Position numbers and translations under genes: made by a program. This document shows positions 32,574 to 43,300 of a stretch of DNA of 64,000 bases, piece by piece; the stretch's first letter is position 1; every line of letters begins with the position of its first letter. The notes beneath the pieces are model-generated. The model was not told where the DNA came from. It saw only the letters and a list, made by a program, of their open reading frames with translations, and did not search any database. The DNA is from Amia ocellicauda (lineage: Eukaryota; Chordata; Actinopteri; Amiiformes; Amiidae): positions 21,884,619 to 21,948,618 of the forward strand of contig NC_089863.1 in NCBI RefSeq assembly GCF_036373705.1. Direction: 5' to 3'.

Positions 32574-33046
32574 TTAATGTGTTGCCCAAACATCAGGAAA
32601 TGCCTGACACACTTGTCCAAGTGGTGTGTCTGGCCATATATGAGATGTTGACGGTGTGAGTGAGATACTAGCGCAATTTGTTGCGTATCTTTGTGTATCC
32701 TTTTTTTCCCGTGTATATTGGTCCATATTATGCGATTATTATTAGCATCCATTAGTGCGCCGGCTTCTCTAAGGATATCTATGCCAAATATTGTCCCCTC
32801 TGGGTTTTTACAAACCCAAAAAGACACTGGAATTAGGAGATCGCCTATTTCTAGAAGATGAGGTATGCTGAGTGTGGCTGTGATACATGCGCCGCCTACA
32901 CCTGAGATCTGTAGTCTGCGTTTAGTCAGTGGGAGGGGGAGATCGGTTATCGAGACAGAGGCACCTGTATCCACCAACATTGAACACTGCCGACCCCCTA
33001 ACAGTGCGGTTATGTGCCGACCTCGGGTGCCGAGGCGACCTATTTC
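32540..33046 (-). pseudogene. pro: Retroviral protease
   Basis: Aspartic protease with the active-site block LVDTGAS at about 32957-32977. It lies in the same frame as, and directly after, a TAG at 33047-33049, the layout of gammaretroviral gag-pro readthrough. The frame ends at TAG 32540-32542, overlapping the pol frame, so a frame change precedes RT. Confidence 0.85.
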
Positions 33047-33062
33047 CTATTTAGTTTCTCTG

Positions 33063-34194
33063 TCAGATCTCAGATGATCTGCAGAAGCTCCGCGTTTCCT
33101 CTGGGCTGCCTGGGTTTGTCTTGGTCTGATTCCAGGGCGCTTCGTGTTCGCCTGGAGCGCCTGCTTTCCAGCACTTGTCTCCCGTGTGCCCTGTCCTCCC
33201 ACAGAAAGTGCACTTAGGGCGGGTTGATTTAGACCGACAGTCTTTAGCGACATGTCCTATTTTTCCGCAATTGTAACATTTACCTCCGTTTTGTGTAATG
33301 GCAGATATAGCTGCCACAGCATTTATTTTAGCTTTTGACTGCTTGTTTTCTACCTCTGAAGCCCATTGTACAATTGTACAGTCACACCCATATTGAGGAT
33401 GTCTTGGTGTGCTTTACAAAACCCTTCTTTTAGTAATTTTAAAAAGATCGCATTATCACGTTCGGTGTCTGGCATTCCGGAGTGTTCTCTAAAAGTAGTG
33501 TACTTTCGTTCCGCATAATCGTAGCAAGTCTCTCCTGGCTTCTGTACGACGCCACAGACTATACCCCAATTTCCCTGTCCTGCTCCGAGAACTGTCTTTA
33601 CAGCCGTGATGAAGTTAGTGATCCTTAGATTATTATTATCATTTCCAGCTGTTATCCAGGTACCATCCTGCTGGGCGGCTTTTAACCCGTCCCAGATTGG
33701 CCTTGGACATTTAGTTTTAATTATTATATGTACGTCTCTAGCGTGCATTTGGTGTACATCTAACATCTCATAAAAATTTTCCCAGAAATCCAGATTCCCA
33801 TGATTGGGTTTAAGTTTTGGAAGGTCGCTTAAAATTGTGTGTTTCTCTCCGGGTGTGAAGGGGCGATGCACCGACGTTGTTAATGCATAAAATTGTCCGT
33901 CTACATCGCGGTGTTTCCTTAGTGCGCGTCTCTATAGGTGCTAATTTTACTTTCTCTGACTTGAATGAACTCAAATCTGGGTAAAGTTTAGACTCTGTTC
34001 TATTATCAGTGGGGTTGTCTGAATGTTTATATGGTGGAGGGGCAGAAGTTTTTCTCTCTCTTTTCCTTATTCCACCATTCTCTATGCTGTTTGGGAACCC
34101 AGGTAGGATCCCATCCTGCCTTTTCCATCTTAAGTTGAAGTTTCTTAAACTTCTCTTGTAGGTATTCACATATAGACACATCTTGTAATGCCAT
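33063..34194 (-). pseudogene. gag: Retroviral gag, several frameshifts
   Basis: The likely start is ATG at 34192-34194. The first frame ends after 55 codons, and reading continues in another frame containing a PPPY late-domain motif (34029-34040). Capsid with a typical major-homology-type stretch lies in a third frame (33350-33871). Nucleocapsid (33063-33317) has two CCHC knuckles, CYNCGKIGHVAKDC and CTFCGRTGHTGDKC. Gag builds the particle; at least three frame changes make this copy non-functional. Confidence 0.87.
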
Positions 34195-34586
34195 AATGCC
34201 AACCCTATCTTTGCCAATGATGGGGCTATATCGTTGGACTTTACAGTACCTCCAGTTCCGTCTGGTTATTGACTGCCACTAACTCTGGCCCTGGCGTACA
34301 ATGATTTCCTTGCTTAACTTGGGGCTCAGCAGGCCTCGTAATCGTACCTTTCGGTTCCTTTGGTATCTCTCCCTGCAGATCTGTCTTACCTGGAGTTCAC
34401 CCTACTGTGAACCTCCGCTGTACAGTCAACCTTTCTATTTGTTTTACCTCTACCTCTCCACAGGTTCTCTATAAATTACAATCTGATAGCCAAACACAAT
34501 CCCGAGATCAAATCTAAATATACAGGGTGGTAATTTTTAAAGGTACTCACCCTTGCTTTGGTCCCGGGAGTGGAGGCAAGTTCAGA

Positions 34587-34604
34587 TCCTCATTCGTGAC
34601 GCCA
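34587..34604 (-). promoter_or_regulatory. Candidate retroviral primer-binding site
   Basis: Three bases after the 5' LTR the minus strand reads TGGCGTCACGAATGAGGA. TGG fits the CCA end of a tRNA, but beyond the first seven bases I cannot match it to a standard tRNA 3' end from memory (Asn would share only TGGCGTC). It matches none of the tRNAs in this window. Confidence 0.5.
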
Positions 34605-34607
34605 AGT

Positions 34608-35190
34608 TGTAGAACCGTGTGGGAAATAAGAGGAGAAGTCGCAGAGATAAAGCAAATAGAACTTTAATGGAGCCGACTCGGAAGCTCCACGTCAGAAATA
34701 ATTCCTTCAGTGAGACTTAATGTTTACAAACATGAGTACAACTTTATAGGAAAAATGACGTAACATCTTATGGCCGTTCATCCAATCAGAAGAAACAGGT
34801 CCGGGTCCGTTTTACGATCTGTCCTCCCATGAAGAGGTGATGGATCCAAAGCAGATGTCCGTCTTTGATGTGCACTAGGAAGATGCGATCCCACGGTCAT
34901 CATTTACCTAGTGTCAATCGTTCTTTAACAGAAACAATTCCTGCCTATCTGGAGAAACGATTAAGTCATAAACAAATTCTCAGCAGACAGCTGTAGGCTA
35001 TTTCGGCACTGTGTAATCTTTCATTACTGACAGGAGTTTCTAACAAATCGACCTTGTTGACCCTTTACTTGTCCTGCTAAATCGAATGTGCTCAGTCTGT
35101 ATACAAAACTACTTCTAATGCTAGTATTAATATAAAACATTATATAATAATCACAAAACACTTTCTTCAACTTCCTATACAGAGTCTTCA
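34608..35190 (-). repeat. 5' LTR, provirus copy 1
   Basis: 583 bp, TG...CA ends, right flank directly CR1 (GAGAGTTAGTTG). Confidence 0.92.
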
Positions 35191-36528
35191 GAGAGTTAGT
35201 TGAAAATGCATGGGTATATTTTAAGAATATACTACTCAAGGCTCAGGAGCAATTTGTACCAAAACTTAGCAAATTGAGGAACAAAAAACACTGGCCAAAA
35301 TGGTTTAATAGAGGTATGCAAACAAAAATAAAGAGGAAGAAAATGTTGTATAGCGCATATAAAAGGGATGGTGATGAAACAAAATACATAGAATATGTTG
35401 AGCTGCAAAGAGATCTTAAGAAAGGGATCAGGAAAGCAAAGATGGAATTAGAAAGAAACATAGTTCTTGGAGCTCAAACCAATGCAAAGAGCTTTTTTCA
35501 ATATCACAACAGCAAGCGGTTAATAAAAGAGGAGGTGAAACAGATAAAGCGCAAAAACGGAGGTATCTTGGAAATTGAACAAGATGAGCAAATATTCTAA
35601 ATGAGTATTTCACAGAGGTTTTTACAAAAGAAAAAACAGATGACATGCCACAGGTTGACAATCAGTCCAGTCAAACCCTAAGAGAGATCAGGATAAATGA
35701 GGAGGAGGTACTAAAGGGACTAGCAGAATTAAAAACAAACAAATCACCTGGGCCAGATGGGATATTTCCAACAGTACTTCAAGAAAATAGGTGGCTCAGC
35801 AGATACAATCTTGGCAGCACAGGCTATTCAGAGGAACTTAGATAATATTTAGTTGTGGGCTGACACCTGGCAAATGAAATTCAATGTGGACAAGTGCAAG
35901 GTAATACATGCAGGTAACAAAAATGTCCACTATAATTACACTATGGGAGGTACAGATCTACATGAAGTAACGCATGAGAAAGACCTAGGAGTCTATGTGG
36001 ACTCCTCACTTTCTCCATCCAAGCAATGTGGGGAAGCAATAAAGAAGGCAAACAGAATGCTAGGGTATATTGTCAAAAGTGTAGAATTTAAAACAAGGGC
36101 AGTAATGTTAAGACTGTACAATGCGCTAGTTAGACCTCATCTGGAATACTGTGTACAGTTCTGGGCACCACACTTCAAAAAGGATATTGCTGCCTTAGAG
36201 GCAGTTCAGAGGAGAGCAAGGGAAAGTCCTACTCGGAGAGACTGAGGGAACTGAACCTTTTCACCCTGGAACAGAGGAGACTACCCGGGGACACAAATGG
36301 AAATTGGGCTTCAAGGCATTCAAAACGGAAAACAGGAGACACTTCTTTACACAGAGAGTAGTCACAATCTGGAATAAACTACCCAGCGATGTGGTTGAAG
36401 CTGAAAGTTTGGGAACATTTAAAAATGGTCTGGAATGGATCCTTGGATCACTTCGATATTAATGAACACCAAACGAGCACGATGGGTCGAATGGTCCCCT
36501 CTCATTTGTAAACTCTCTTATGTTCTTA
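35191..36528 (+). mobile_element. CR1-type LINE, truncated, copy 3
   Basis: Same start and palm deletion as copy 1. The link from the endonuclease tail into RT (35274-35600) is unbroken here, unlike in copies 1 and 2, but a one-base loss near 35586 stops it. A further deletion removes RLIPGL-coding sequence near 36220. Confidence 0.87.
35274..36464 (+). pseudogene. CR1 ORF2 remnant, copy 3
   Basis: Pieces 35274-35600 (pre-RT), 35645-35845 (SPGPDG block) and 35853-36245 (post-palm) lie in different frames; the remainder to the C-terminus is again shifted. Confidence 0.83.
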
Positions 36529-36596
36529 AAAGGGTCTGAAGCAGCATGAAAGAGCACACTAGGCAGCTGTGAGCAGACAGAGAGGGGAGTGTATTT

Positions 36597-36668
36597 TGTG
36601 TTGGCCGAGAATCGAACCCGGGTCAACTGCTTGGAAGTCAGCTATGCTAACCACTATACCACCAACAC
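36597..36668 (-). tRNA. tRNA-Gly(TCC), module B3
   Basis: 72 nt, acceptor GTGTTGG/CCAACAC fully paired, loop CTTCCAA (TCC). One anticodon-stem mismatch (GCTGA); T stem paired with one G-T. Confidence 0.87.
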
Positions 36669-36894
36669 CTAGAAACTAGTTCATCACCATATCTCACTGT
36701 GGTTGAACATGATTCCAGGATTGCAAAGTGGCAGGCAATTCGTTTTCCAAATTGCAATCGGTGAACATTTGGGAAGCCCTGCGATATCTGCAGTTTCCTG
36801 TTCCTGAGTGCGGAAGGAAAATGTCCATTAGCATCTTTCCAGATTGCACTTTATTCAGACCTTTCCGAAATGAAACAAAACCAAAGTTGAAACA

Positions 36895-36966
36895 CACCAG
36901 AGGATGGTTTCAATCCATCGACCTCTGGGTTATGGGCCCAGCACGCTTCCGCTGTGCCACTCTGCT
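36895..36966 (-). tRNA. Initiator tRNA-Met(CAT), 3' end altered, module B3
   Basis: 72 nt; the anticodon arm is intact. The T loop is ATTGAAA and the last bases are CTCTGGTG instead of CTCTGCTA, breaking the terminal acceptor pairs. Probably defective. Confidence 0.8.
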
Positions 36967-37235
36967 CCTTGGCCACTCAGCCACCTGTTAACGTCACAGC
37001 CACTCCTATATTGCATATTGCAAGCAATACAAGTTTGCAAAGCCCTGCGTTATTTCCACTTTCCTGTTCAAGACTGCACACCGAGCTTCTCCATGCGCTG
37101 GGGCAGCTTTCCAGGTTTCAGTGCCTTCACATTTCACCCTGTATGTGCTGTGGGAAGCATCATGTCAATTGTTTTGTACTAAGCGGATCGGGGCTCAGTC
37201 TGAGCTCAGATCCGAGCTTAAAAATGACCGTGCTT

Positions 37236-37308
37236 CTGAGCAGCTGGGACTCAAAGCCACACTCCCTGGCTTAGGAACCCAGTGTCTGATCCACTAGGAC
37301 ACGGGGGC
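37236..37308 (-). pseudogene. tRNA-Arg(CCT) relic, module B3
   Basis: Same relic as 13589-13661. Confidence 0.75.
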
Positions 37309-37768
37309 TCAGCCAGACAGTATCGGAAAATGGAAATAAATAAATTAATTAATAAATAAAAAGATGCTGCGCGTTACACAATAGACACCAGGTAAAGAAG
37401 TGAATAGTTACAGGATCTGTCACGTAAGCTCCTCAACTTGAAACGGGCATGTACGAACTCCTGTGAAATAACACGAGATGGATAACTCCCCCTTCTCTGC
37501 TGCAGCAGAATGTGACTACCTATTGCGCAGATTATTGCGTCAATTGATTCGAAAAGAGGGCTGGCATTTGTCACCAATGTGTCTCGTTTTATTTCTGAAA
37601 TATAACTCCCAGAAAATATTGTCTGTGTTTTTGAAATTGAATAACCTCAAAAGAAAGAAATGATCCAGTCAATTGCTAAAGAAGAGTCTTGCCGCTGCAT
37701 TCTGGAATGAAGAAAAGAATGAAATGACAAGTACAATCAAATCAAGAAAGAGAGCGGGCTGTGTCGGA

Positions 37769-37839
37769 TGCGCCAGCCGGGAATCGAACCAGAGTCACAA
37801 GAATGGGACTCTTGTATGATACCACTACACCACTGGCGC
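37769..37839 (-). tRNA. tRNA-Gly(CCC), module B3
   Basis: As 14126-14196, except one T-stem mismatch (TCTGG/CCCGG). Confidence 0.88.
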
Positions 37840-38250
37840 TGCTGGGGAAGCTCTGGCTTGCGTCCTTGAAGCAAATTCATAGAAAGCGTCCCATGGGGCA
37901 AGATGATGTCTTAATGATTATCCTTATTAGTCTGTTGTCGATCTGCTTAATACGTACCTAGCCAATCACTACATCACAGGTGCAGAGACAATCAGTATGA
38001 AGGCGAACACGATTTCGTTAACGTGTGCCCATTTACAAGTTCAATGAATGTATACATAAATAAAGCAGATCTGGGTTTTCCTCTGAAACATTAAGGACTG
38101 GTTTCATAAATGCGTCCATAAGTCCATAAACGCCACGAGTGCAACGTGCAACTCTATTGTAGCTGCTGTTACTGTACGATTCATCGTGATACGTGTGTGT
38201 TTTATTTCAGCTGTAACTCGCCCTGGTTAAGCACGTCTACGGTGTAATTT

Positions 38251-38540
38251 AAAAATATTACAGAAATTGTCGTTTGCAGTTACAAATCTGTAGTAAGAGT
38301 AATACGTTAAGGGAGTCAAGTTCAGCAATTTAAAATACAAATCTACTAGCACATATCTTGATAAAGATTACAATAATAACAATAATAATAATACATAGCA
38401 AATATTTATTTTAGTGTTGCACATGGAAAGTTTTCTTACAGTAACTTCTGAATATAATGTTGTCTATACCCTTTTAGCTATTCGTAATATCTCTTAACAG
38501 AAACTTGTATATTTTTAGCTGTCTCCAATCATCTAAAGCA
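38251..38540. mobile_element. hAT-like element, fragment cut by LINE
   Basis: Matches 14601-14890 and stops at ATCTAAAGCA, where the LINE begins. Confidence 0.75.
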
Positions 38541-38970
38541 GAAGTATTTACAAGTTGCCACAGAGAGAGACCGGAGAGTACAGGTGAGAGGTAGCCATCT
38601 TGTTGTTTGACTAGTTTCAGAATAGTCTTAGCATTGCTCATTTTGTTTTAAGTTTGCCTTAAATTGACATTAGCATTGTCTGTAGTTTGCCTAAATTGAA
38701 GCCAATTCAGTTCAGCTGCTGAGTTGGTGAAAGTAAACAGGTTGTAGAAGGGAGTTTCTGTCTAGGACTAGCAGGAATTATGTTGTAGGAGGAGCCAGGT
38801 GGGGCCAATTAGGTGTGAATTGGGGGTAGGTAGACAAAAGCTACTTAAAGCAGCTGTTGAGAAAGAGCTGTGCTGTTTTTCGCTGACAAAAGTTAGGCAG
38901 TTGACTAGCAGCAGGAACCAAGAGAAGTACAAACAAACAAACAAACAAACAAAAAGTAACATTTAGAAGC

Positions 38971-39777
38971 ATGTGGCCACTACAGTGTCAGGTTTGCAGA
39001 ATGATTGCCTTCCTGGATGAACTCATCCAAGAAGGCTTCATATGAGAACGTTGTCGGCAGGTTGAAATCCTAGAGATCAATTGATCTTGAGGCTCAGCTT
39101 GTCGATCTGCGCTGTATTAGGGATATAGAAGAATTGGTCAATCAGCCCATGAGAGAGATGGTGTGCACGCCAAAACCTAGGAGAGTTGAGACCTTAGAGC
39201 AGGACAGCGTAGAGAACTGCTGGGTTACAGTAGGTCGTAACCGCAGAAAAGGGCGTGCACACCCCGTAGAGACACCCCAAGAGCTTGAATTGCCCAACAG
39301 GTTCCAACTGCTGGACACCGAGTTGGACAGTGACAGCTCAGAGGGTGATGGGGGGCAGTTGAGCACCAGAGCACCATGGTGCCCAATCCCCCCCCAGACG
39401 AAGGAGGTAGTTATAGTAGGAGACTCAATTCTTAGAGGTGTAGATCACACAGTGTGTTCTAGTGACATGGAGACCCGCATTGGTATCTTGCCTGCCTGGT
39501 GCTCAGGTTGCAGATCTCCCTAAACTAGTAGACGGGCTACTGGCCAAAGCCGGGGGGAATCCACCGGTCATGGTCAGGGAGACAGGCAGAGATTAGAAAG
39601 TTTAACACGTGGTTGAAAGCTTGGTGTAGGGAAGAGGGGTTTAGGTTTATGGAGCATTGGTCTTTCTTCTGGGATAGATGGGACCTGTACAAACCGGACG
39701 GTCTACATCTAAACAGAAGGGGGGCTAATGCATTGGAAGAGCGTATGTGCAGTGAAATTGAGAATCATTTAAACTAG
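38971..39777 (+). pseudogene. CR1 ORF1 remnant with N-terminal Cys motif
   Basis: Starts at ATG 38971 with CQVC (residues 6-9), the first half of a zinc-finger-like pair known in CR1 ORF1, followed by a leucine-containing helix. TGA at 39043-39045 replaces codon 25. The frame 39134-39523 carries the acidic linker and GDS esterase block, and the DGLHLNRRG block ends at TAG 39775-39777. Confidence 0.78.
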
Positions 39778-39866
39778 GAACCAGGGGGGCAGGGAGCTTT
39801 GACAATGGGAGATGTTCCACTAAGGAAAGGAAACCAAGGGAAACTGCCAGTAGGAAAGTCCTGAAA

Positions 39867-40754
39867 TGTTTGTACTTCAATGCCAGGAGTATAAGGAACA
39901 AGATGTTAGACTTGGAAGCCACAGTGCTGGTGTGTGACTATGATGTTGTAGGAGTGACAGAAACATGTCTTACAGAAAATGATGGGGATGAATACAAGTT
40001 GGAAGGATACACACAGTTTAGGTGAGACAGGCAAAATCGAAGAGGGGGTGGGGTAGCATTATATGTGAAAAATGACATTGAGGCAGAAGAACTTGTATTA
40101 GATCCCAGTAATGGAACAGAATCTTTGTGGGTGAAACGTTTGAACAAGAGATCTGGAGGATTAGCGGTAGGAGTGTGTTACAGGCCACCAAACTCAGATT
40201 TTCAGAAAGATGCTGCATTGTACAGTGTAATCAGGACTGCATGTAGCAAGGATGTGGCTGTTATAATGGGGGATTTCAATTTCCCAAACTAAGACTGGGA
40301 AAGCCCAGTGGGGACTACAGAAGCAGAAATGGAAATGGTTGAGATGGTAAATGACTGCTTTCTAACTCAATTTGTCAGGGAACCAACCAGAGAGAGCGCA
40401 TGTATTGACTTGATCTTTTCAAATGACCAAGATAGAGTCAGGGGGACAGTAGTTAGAGAACCAATGGCAAATTGTGATCACAATATGGTTATCTTTGAGG
40501 CATTCTTTCAAAAAACAAGGTCCAAGTCTAAAACAATGGTCTACAATTTTAGAAAAGCAAATCTTGAAGATATGAGACTGCACTTAGAAGAGGTAGACTG
40601 GAGCACACTGGATACAGAGTTAGTTGAAAATGCATGGGTATATTTTAAGAATATACTAATCGAGGCTCAGGTCCAATTTGTACCAAAACTTAGCAAATTG
40701 AGGAACAAAAAACATTGGCCAAAATGGTTTAATAGAGGTATGCAAAAAATATAA
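39867..40754 (+). pseudogene. CR1 ORF2 endonuclease, disrupted
   Basis: Same APE motifs as copy 2. Breaks: TGA in GTTTAGGTGAGAC near 40021, and TAA replacing Leu in the GDFNFPNLDW block near 40291. The Tyr codon that is a stop in copy 2 is intact here. Confidence 0.85.
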
Positions 40755-40962
40755 AGAGAAAGACAATGTTGTATAGTGCATACAAAAGGGATGGTGACGA
40801 AACAAAATACATAGAATATGTTGAGCTGCAAAGAGATCTTAAGAAAGGGATCAGGAAAGCAAAGAGGGAATTAGAAAGAAACATAGCTCTTGGAGCTCAA
40901 ACCAATGCAAAACTGAGCCAGGAAATTGCAGACCAATCAGTCTGACCTGCATCACCTGTAAA

Positions 40963-42141
40963 ATGTTGGAAAAAATGATTAGACAGAAAATAGAGGCGCA
41001 TCTCAATGAAAACCATATTCTCGGAGCTAGTCAACATGGGTTTAGACGAGGCAGATCATGTCTTACTAATTTATTAGAATGTTTAGAACATGCAACTGCA
41101 GCTGTAGATCACGTGAAAGCATATGATATGATATACTTAGATTTCCAAAAAGCTTTTGATAAGGTTCCACACCAAAGACTGATCCTCAAATTGGAAGCTG
41201 TAGGCATTCAGGGTAATGTAAGTAGATGGATTATGAACTGGTTGATGTCTAGGAAACAGAGGGTGTCGATTAGAGGAGTCACTTCTAACTGGAATGAGGT
41301 TGTTAGTGGAGTTCCACAGGGATCAGTACTAGGGCCTTTGCTTTTTCTAATCTATATTAATGATCTGGACTCTGGGATAGTTAGCAAACTTGTCAAATTT
41401 GCAGATGATACTAAAATAGGTGGCTCAGCAGATACAATCTTGGCAGCACAGGCTATTCAGAGGGACTTAGATAATATTCAGTTGTGGGCTGACACCTGGC
41501 AAATGAAATTCAATGTGGACAAGTGCAAGGTAATACATGCAGGTAACAAAAATGTCCACTATAATTACACTATGGGAGGTACAGATCTAGATGAAGTAAC
41601 GCATGAGAAAGACCTAGGAGTCTATGTGGACTCCTCATTTTCTCCATCCAAGCAATGTGGGGAAGCAATAAAAAAGGCAAACAGAATGCTAGGGTATATT
41701 GTCAAAAGTGTAGAATTTAAAACAAGGGCAGTAATGTTAAGACTGTACAATGCGCTAGTTAAACCTCATCTGGAATACTGTGTACAGTTCTGGGCACCAC
41801 ACTTCAAGAAGGATATTGCTGCCTTAGAGGCAGTTCAGAGGAGAGCAACCAGACTTATTCCAGGTCTGAAGGGAAAGTCCTACTCGGAGAGACTGAGGGA
41901 ACTGAACCTTTTCACCCTGGAACAGAGGAGACTACGTGGGGACTTGATCCAAGTCTTCAAAATCATGAAAGGCATCGACCACATCAAACCAGAGGAGCTT
42001 TTCCAGATCAGCAGGGACACACGCACCCGGGGACACAAATGGAAATTGGGCTTCAAGGCATTCAAAACGGAAAACAGGAGACACTTCTTTACACAGAGAG
42101 TAGTCACAATCTGGAATAAACTACCCAGCGATGTTGTTTAA
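40963..42141 (+). pseudogene. CR1 ORF2 reverse transcriptase, 392-codon open part
   Basis: RT from the GFRRGRS block through YLDFQKAFDKV (first catalytic Asp), the GVPQGSVLGPLLF block, FADDTKIGG (catalytic Asp pair), thumb and C-terminal domain. A GAA-to-TAA change stops it at 42139-42141, about 22 codons before the usual end. Upstream, the fingers segment is deleted, so the enzyme is incomplete. LINE RT copies element RNA at the nicked target. Confidence 0.9.
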
Positions 42142-42270
42142 GCTGAAAGTTTGGGAACATTTAAAAATGGTCTGGAAAGGATCCTTGGATCACTTCGATA
42201 TTATTGAACACCAAACGAGCATGAAGAGTCGAATGGTCCCCTCTCGTTTGTAAACTTTCATATGTTCTTA

Positions 42271-42410
42271 AAAGTGTCTGAAGCAGCATGAAAGAGCACA
42301 CTAAGCAGCTGAGAACAGACAGAGAGGGGAGTGAATATTGCGCTGGCCGGGAATTGAACCCGGGTCAACTGCTTGGAAGGCAGCTATGCTAACCACTATA
42401 CCACCAACAC
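42271..42410. repeat. Type B module remnant (Gly-TCC only)
   Basis: The usual LINE 3' flank and Gly(TCC), then at about 42415 a direct jump into type A sequence upstream of the Gly-like gene. The initiator Met, Arg, Gly(CCC) and hAT parts are missing. Confidence 0.85.
42339..42410 (-). tRNA. tRNA-Gly(TCC), intact
   Basis: 72 nt; acceptor GTGTTGG/CCAGCGC pairs throughout using two G-T pairs, anticodon arm GCTGC-CTTCCAA-GCAGT is as in the other good copies, T arm CCGGG-TTCAATT-CCCGG perfect. Together with 48468 the best Gly(TCC) copy. Confidence 0.92.
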
Positions 42411-42506
42411 TTGAACAAGAAAAGTCTAGCCGCTGTATTCTGGAATGAATAAAGAAATGAAATGACAAGGGCAATCAAAGCAAGTAAGCCAGTAGGCTGT
42501 GTGGCA

Positions 42507-42577
42507 TACGCTAGCCAGAAATCGAACGCAACTCACAAGAACAGGAACCTTGTATGATACCACTACACCACTGGCGC
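42507..42577 (-). tRNA. Gly-type tRNA gene with CCT anticodon
   Basis: Same as 1957-2027. Confidence 0.7.
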
Positions 42578-42830
42578 TGCGGGGAAGCTCTAGATTCTGT
42601 CACCGAAGCAAATGCACAAGACATATAAAACGCGTCCTCTGGGGCACAATGGTCTTTTAATAATTATCTGTAATAATCTGCAGTCGAACTGCTTAATACG
42701 TACCTAGCTAATCACTACATCACAGGCGCATGGTTGTCATTCGGGGAAAATGTGTTCACGAATGTTCATCGGAGTGGTTGTCATGCTAAGAGGTCAGTTG
42801 GAGTAGAGGTAGCTGGCCAATAGCTGCCGT

Positions 42831-42903
42831 GCCTCGTTGGCGCAGTAGGTAGCGCGTCAGTCTCATAATCTGAAGGTGGTGAGTTCGACCCTCACACGGG
42901 GCA
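42831..42903 (+). tRNA. tRNA-Met(CAT), elongator
   Basis: Canonical body; the 5' flank differs (GCCAATAGCTGCCGT), and a TTTT now appears about 25 nt downstream. Confidence 0.95.
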
Positions 42904-43018
42904 AGCACTCTTCCTTTATCTTTGAGTTTTACCACACTGATCTCCAGCTGCAGAAAAAAGGCGCACACCTGTGCAATAAAGTGGTTGCTTGCGCTGTCTG
43001 AAGAAATTCATGGCAAAA

Positions 43019-43091
43019 TGCCAAATCCTGGGATGGAACAAGGGACCTTTAGATGTTCAGTCTATCGCTCCCCCAACTGAGCTATTTCGGC
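43019..43091 (-). tRNA. tRNA-Phe(GAA), partly degenerate
   Basis: Same as 2466-2538. Confidence 0.8.
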
Positions 43092-43217
43092 CATTGGTGA
43101 GATGACGTCGTGATCCCAAAAGTCAAAGTGAAGGAAGCCCTGGCAGAACACAGTCATTGAAAAGTTCATTGTTTTCCATGACGTCGGCAACGACTCAATT
43201 TGATCACTGCAACACAA

Positions 43218-43300
43218 GTCAGGATGGCCGAGTGGTGTAAGGTGCTGCGTGCAGATCATCATCTCCTGTAGAGGCTTGGCTTTGAATCCCACCTCTGACA
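43218..43300 (+). pseudogene. tRNA-Leu(CAG) relic
   Basis: As at 141, with two more changes in the anticodon/variable region (GCAGATCATCATC). Confidence 0.78.

Larger units (their letters stand above)
27167..35190 (-). mobile_element. Class I endogenous retrovirus, full-length provirus, copy 1
   Basis: 8,024 bp on the minus strand: 5' LTR (34608-35190), primer-binding site, gag, pro, pol, env, 3' LTR (27167-27733). Gamma/epsilon-type features are the YVDD RT box, an in-frame amber between gag and pro, a CWVC motif in SU and CX6CC in TM. The two LTRs differ by a 16-bp indel and roughly a dozen substitutions, so it is not a very recent insertion. There is no clear target-site duplication (GAGT left, GAGA right), in keeping with loss of the original left flank. 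Confidence 0.93.
36529..38250. repeat. Type B tRNA module, copy 3
   Basis: Same order as copy 1, without the 200-bp deletion of copies 2 and 5. Confidence 0.85.
38542..42270 (+). mobile_element. CR1-type LINE, longest copy (copy 4)
   Basis: Contains the 5' UTR, ORF1 N-terminus, ORF1 middle and end, endonuclease, RT palm and thumb, 3' UTR. It lacks the RT fingers segment (joint near 40911), the part other copies keep. It is the best template for the family here, although every ORF is damaged. Confidence 0.9.

Noticed and set aside
27160-35200. Target-site duplication GAGT/GAGA for the provirus
   Set aside because: Only three of four bases match and the left flank is not CR1, so it is not good support.
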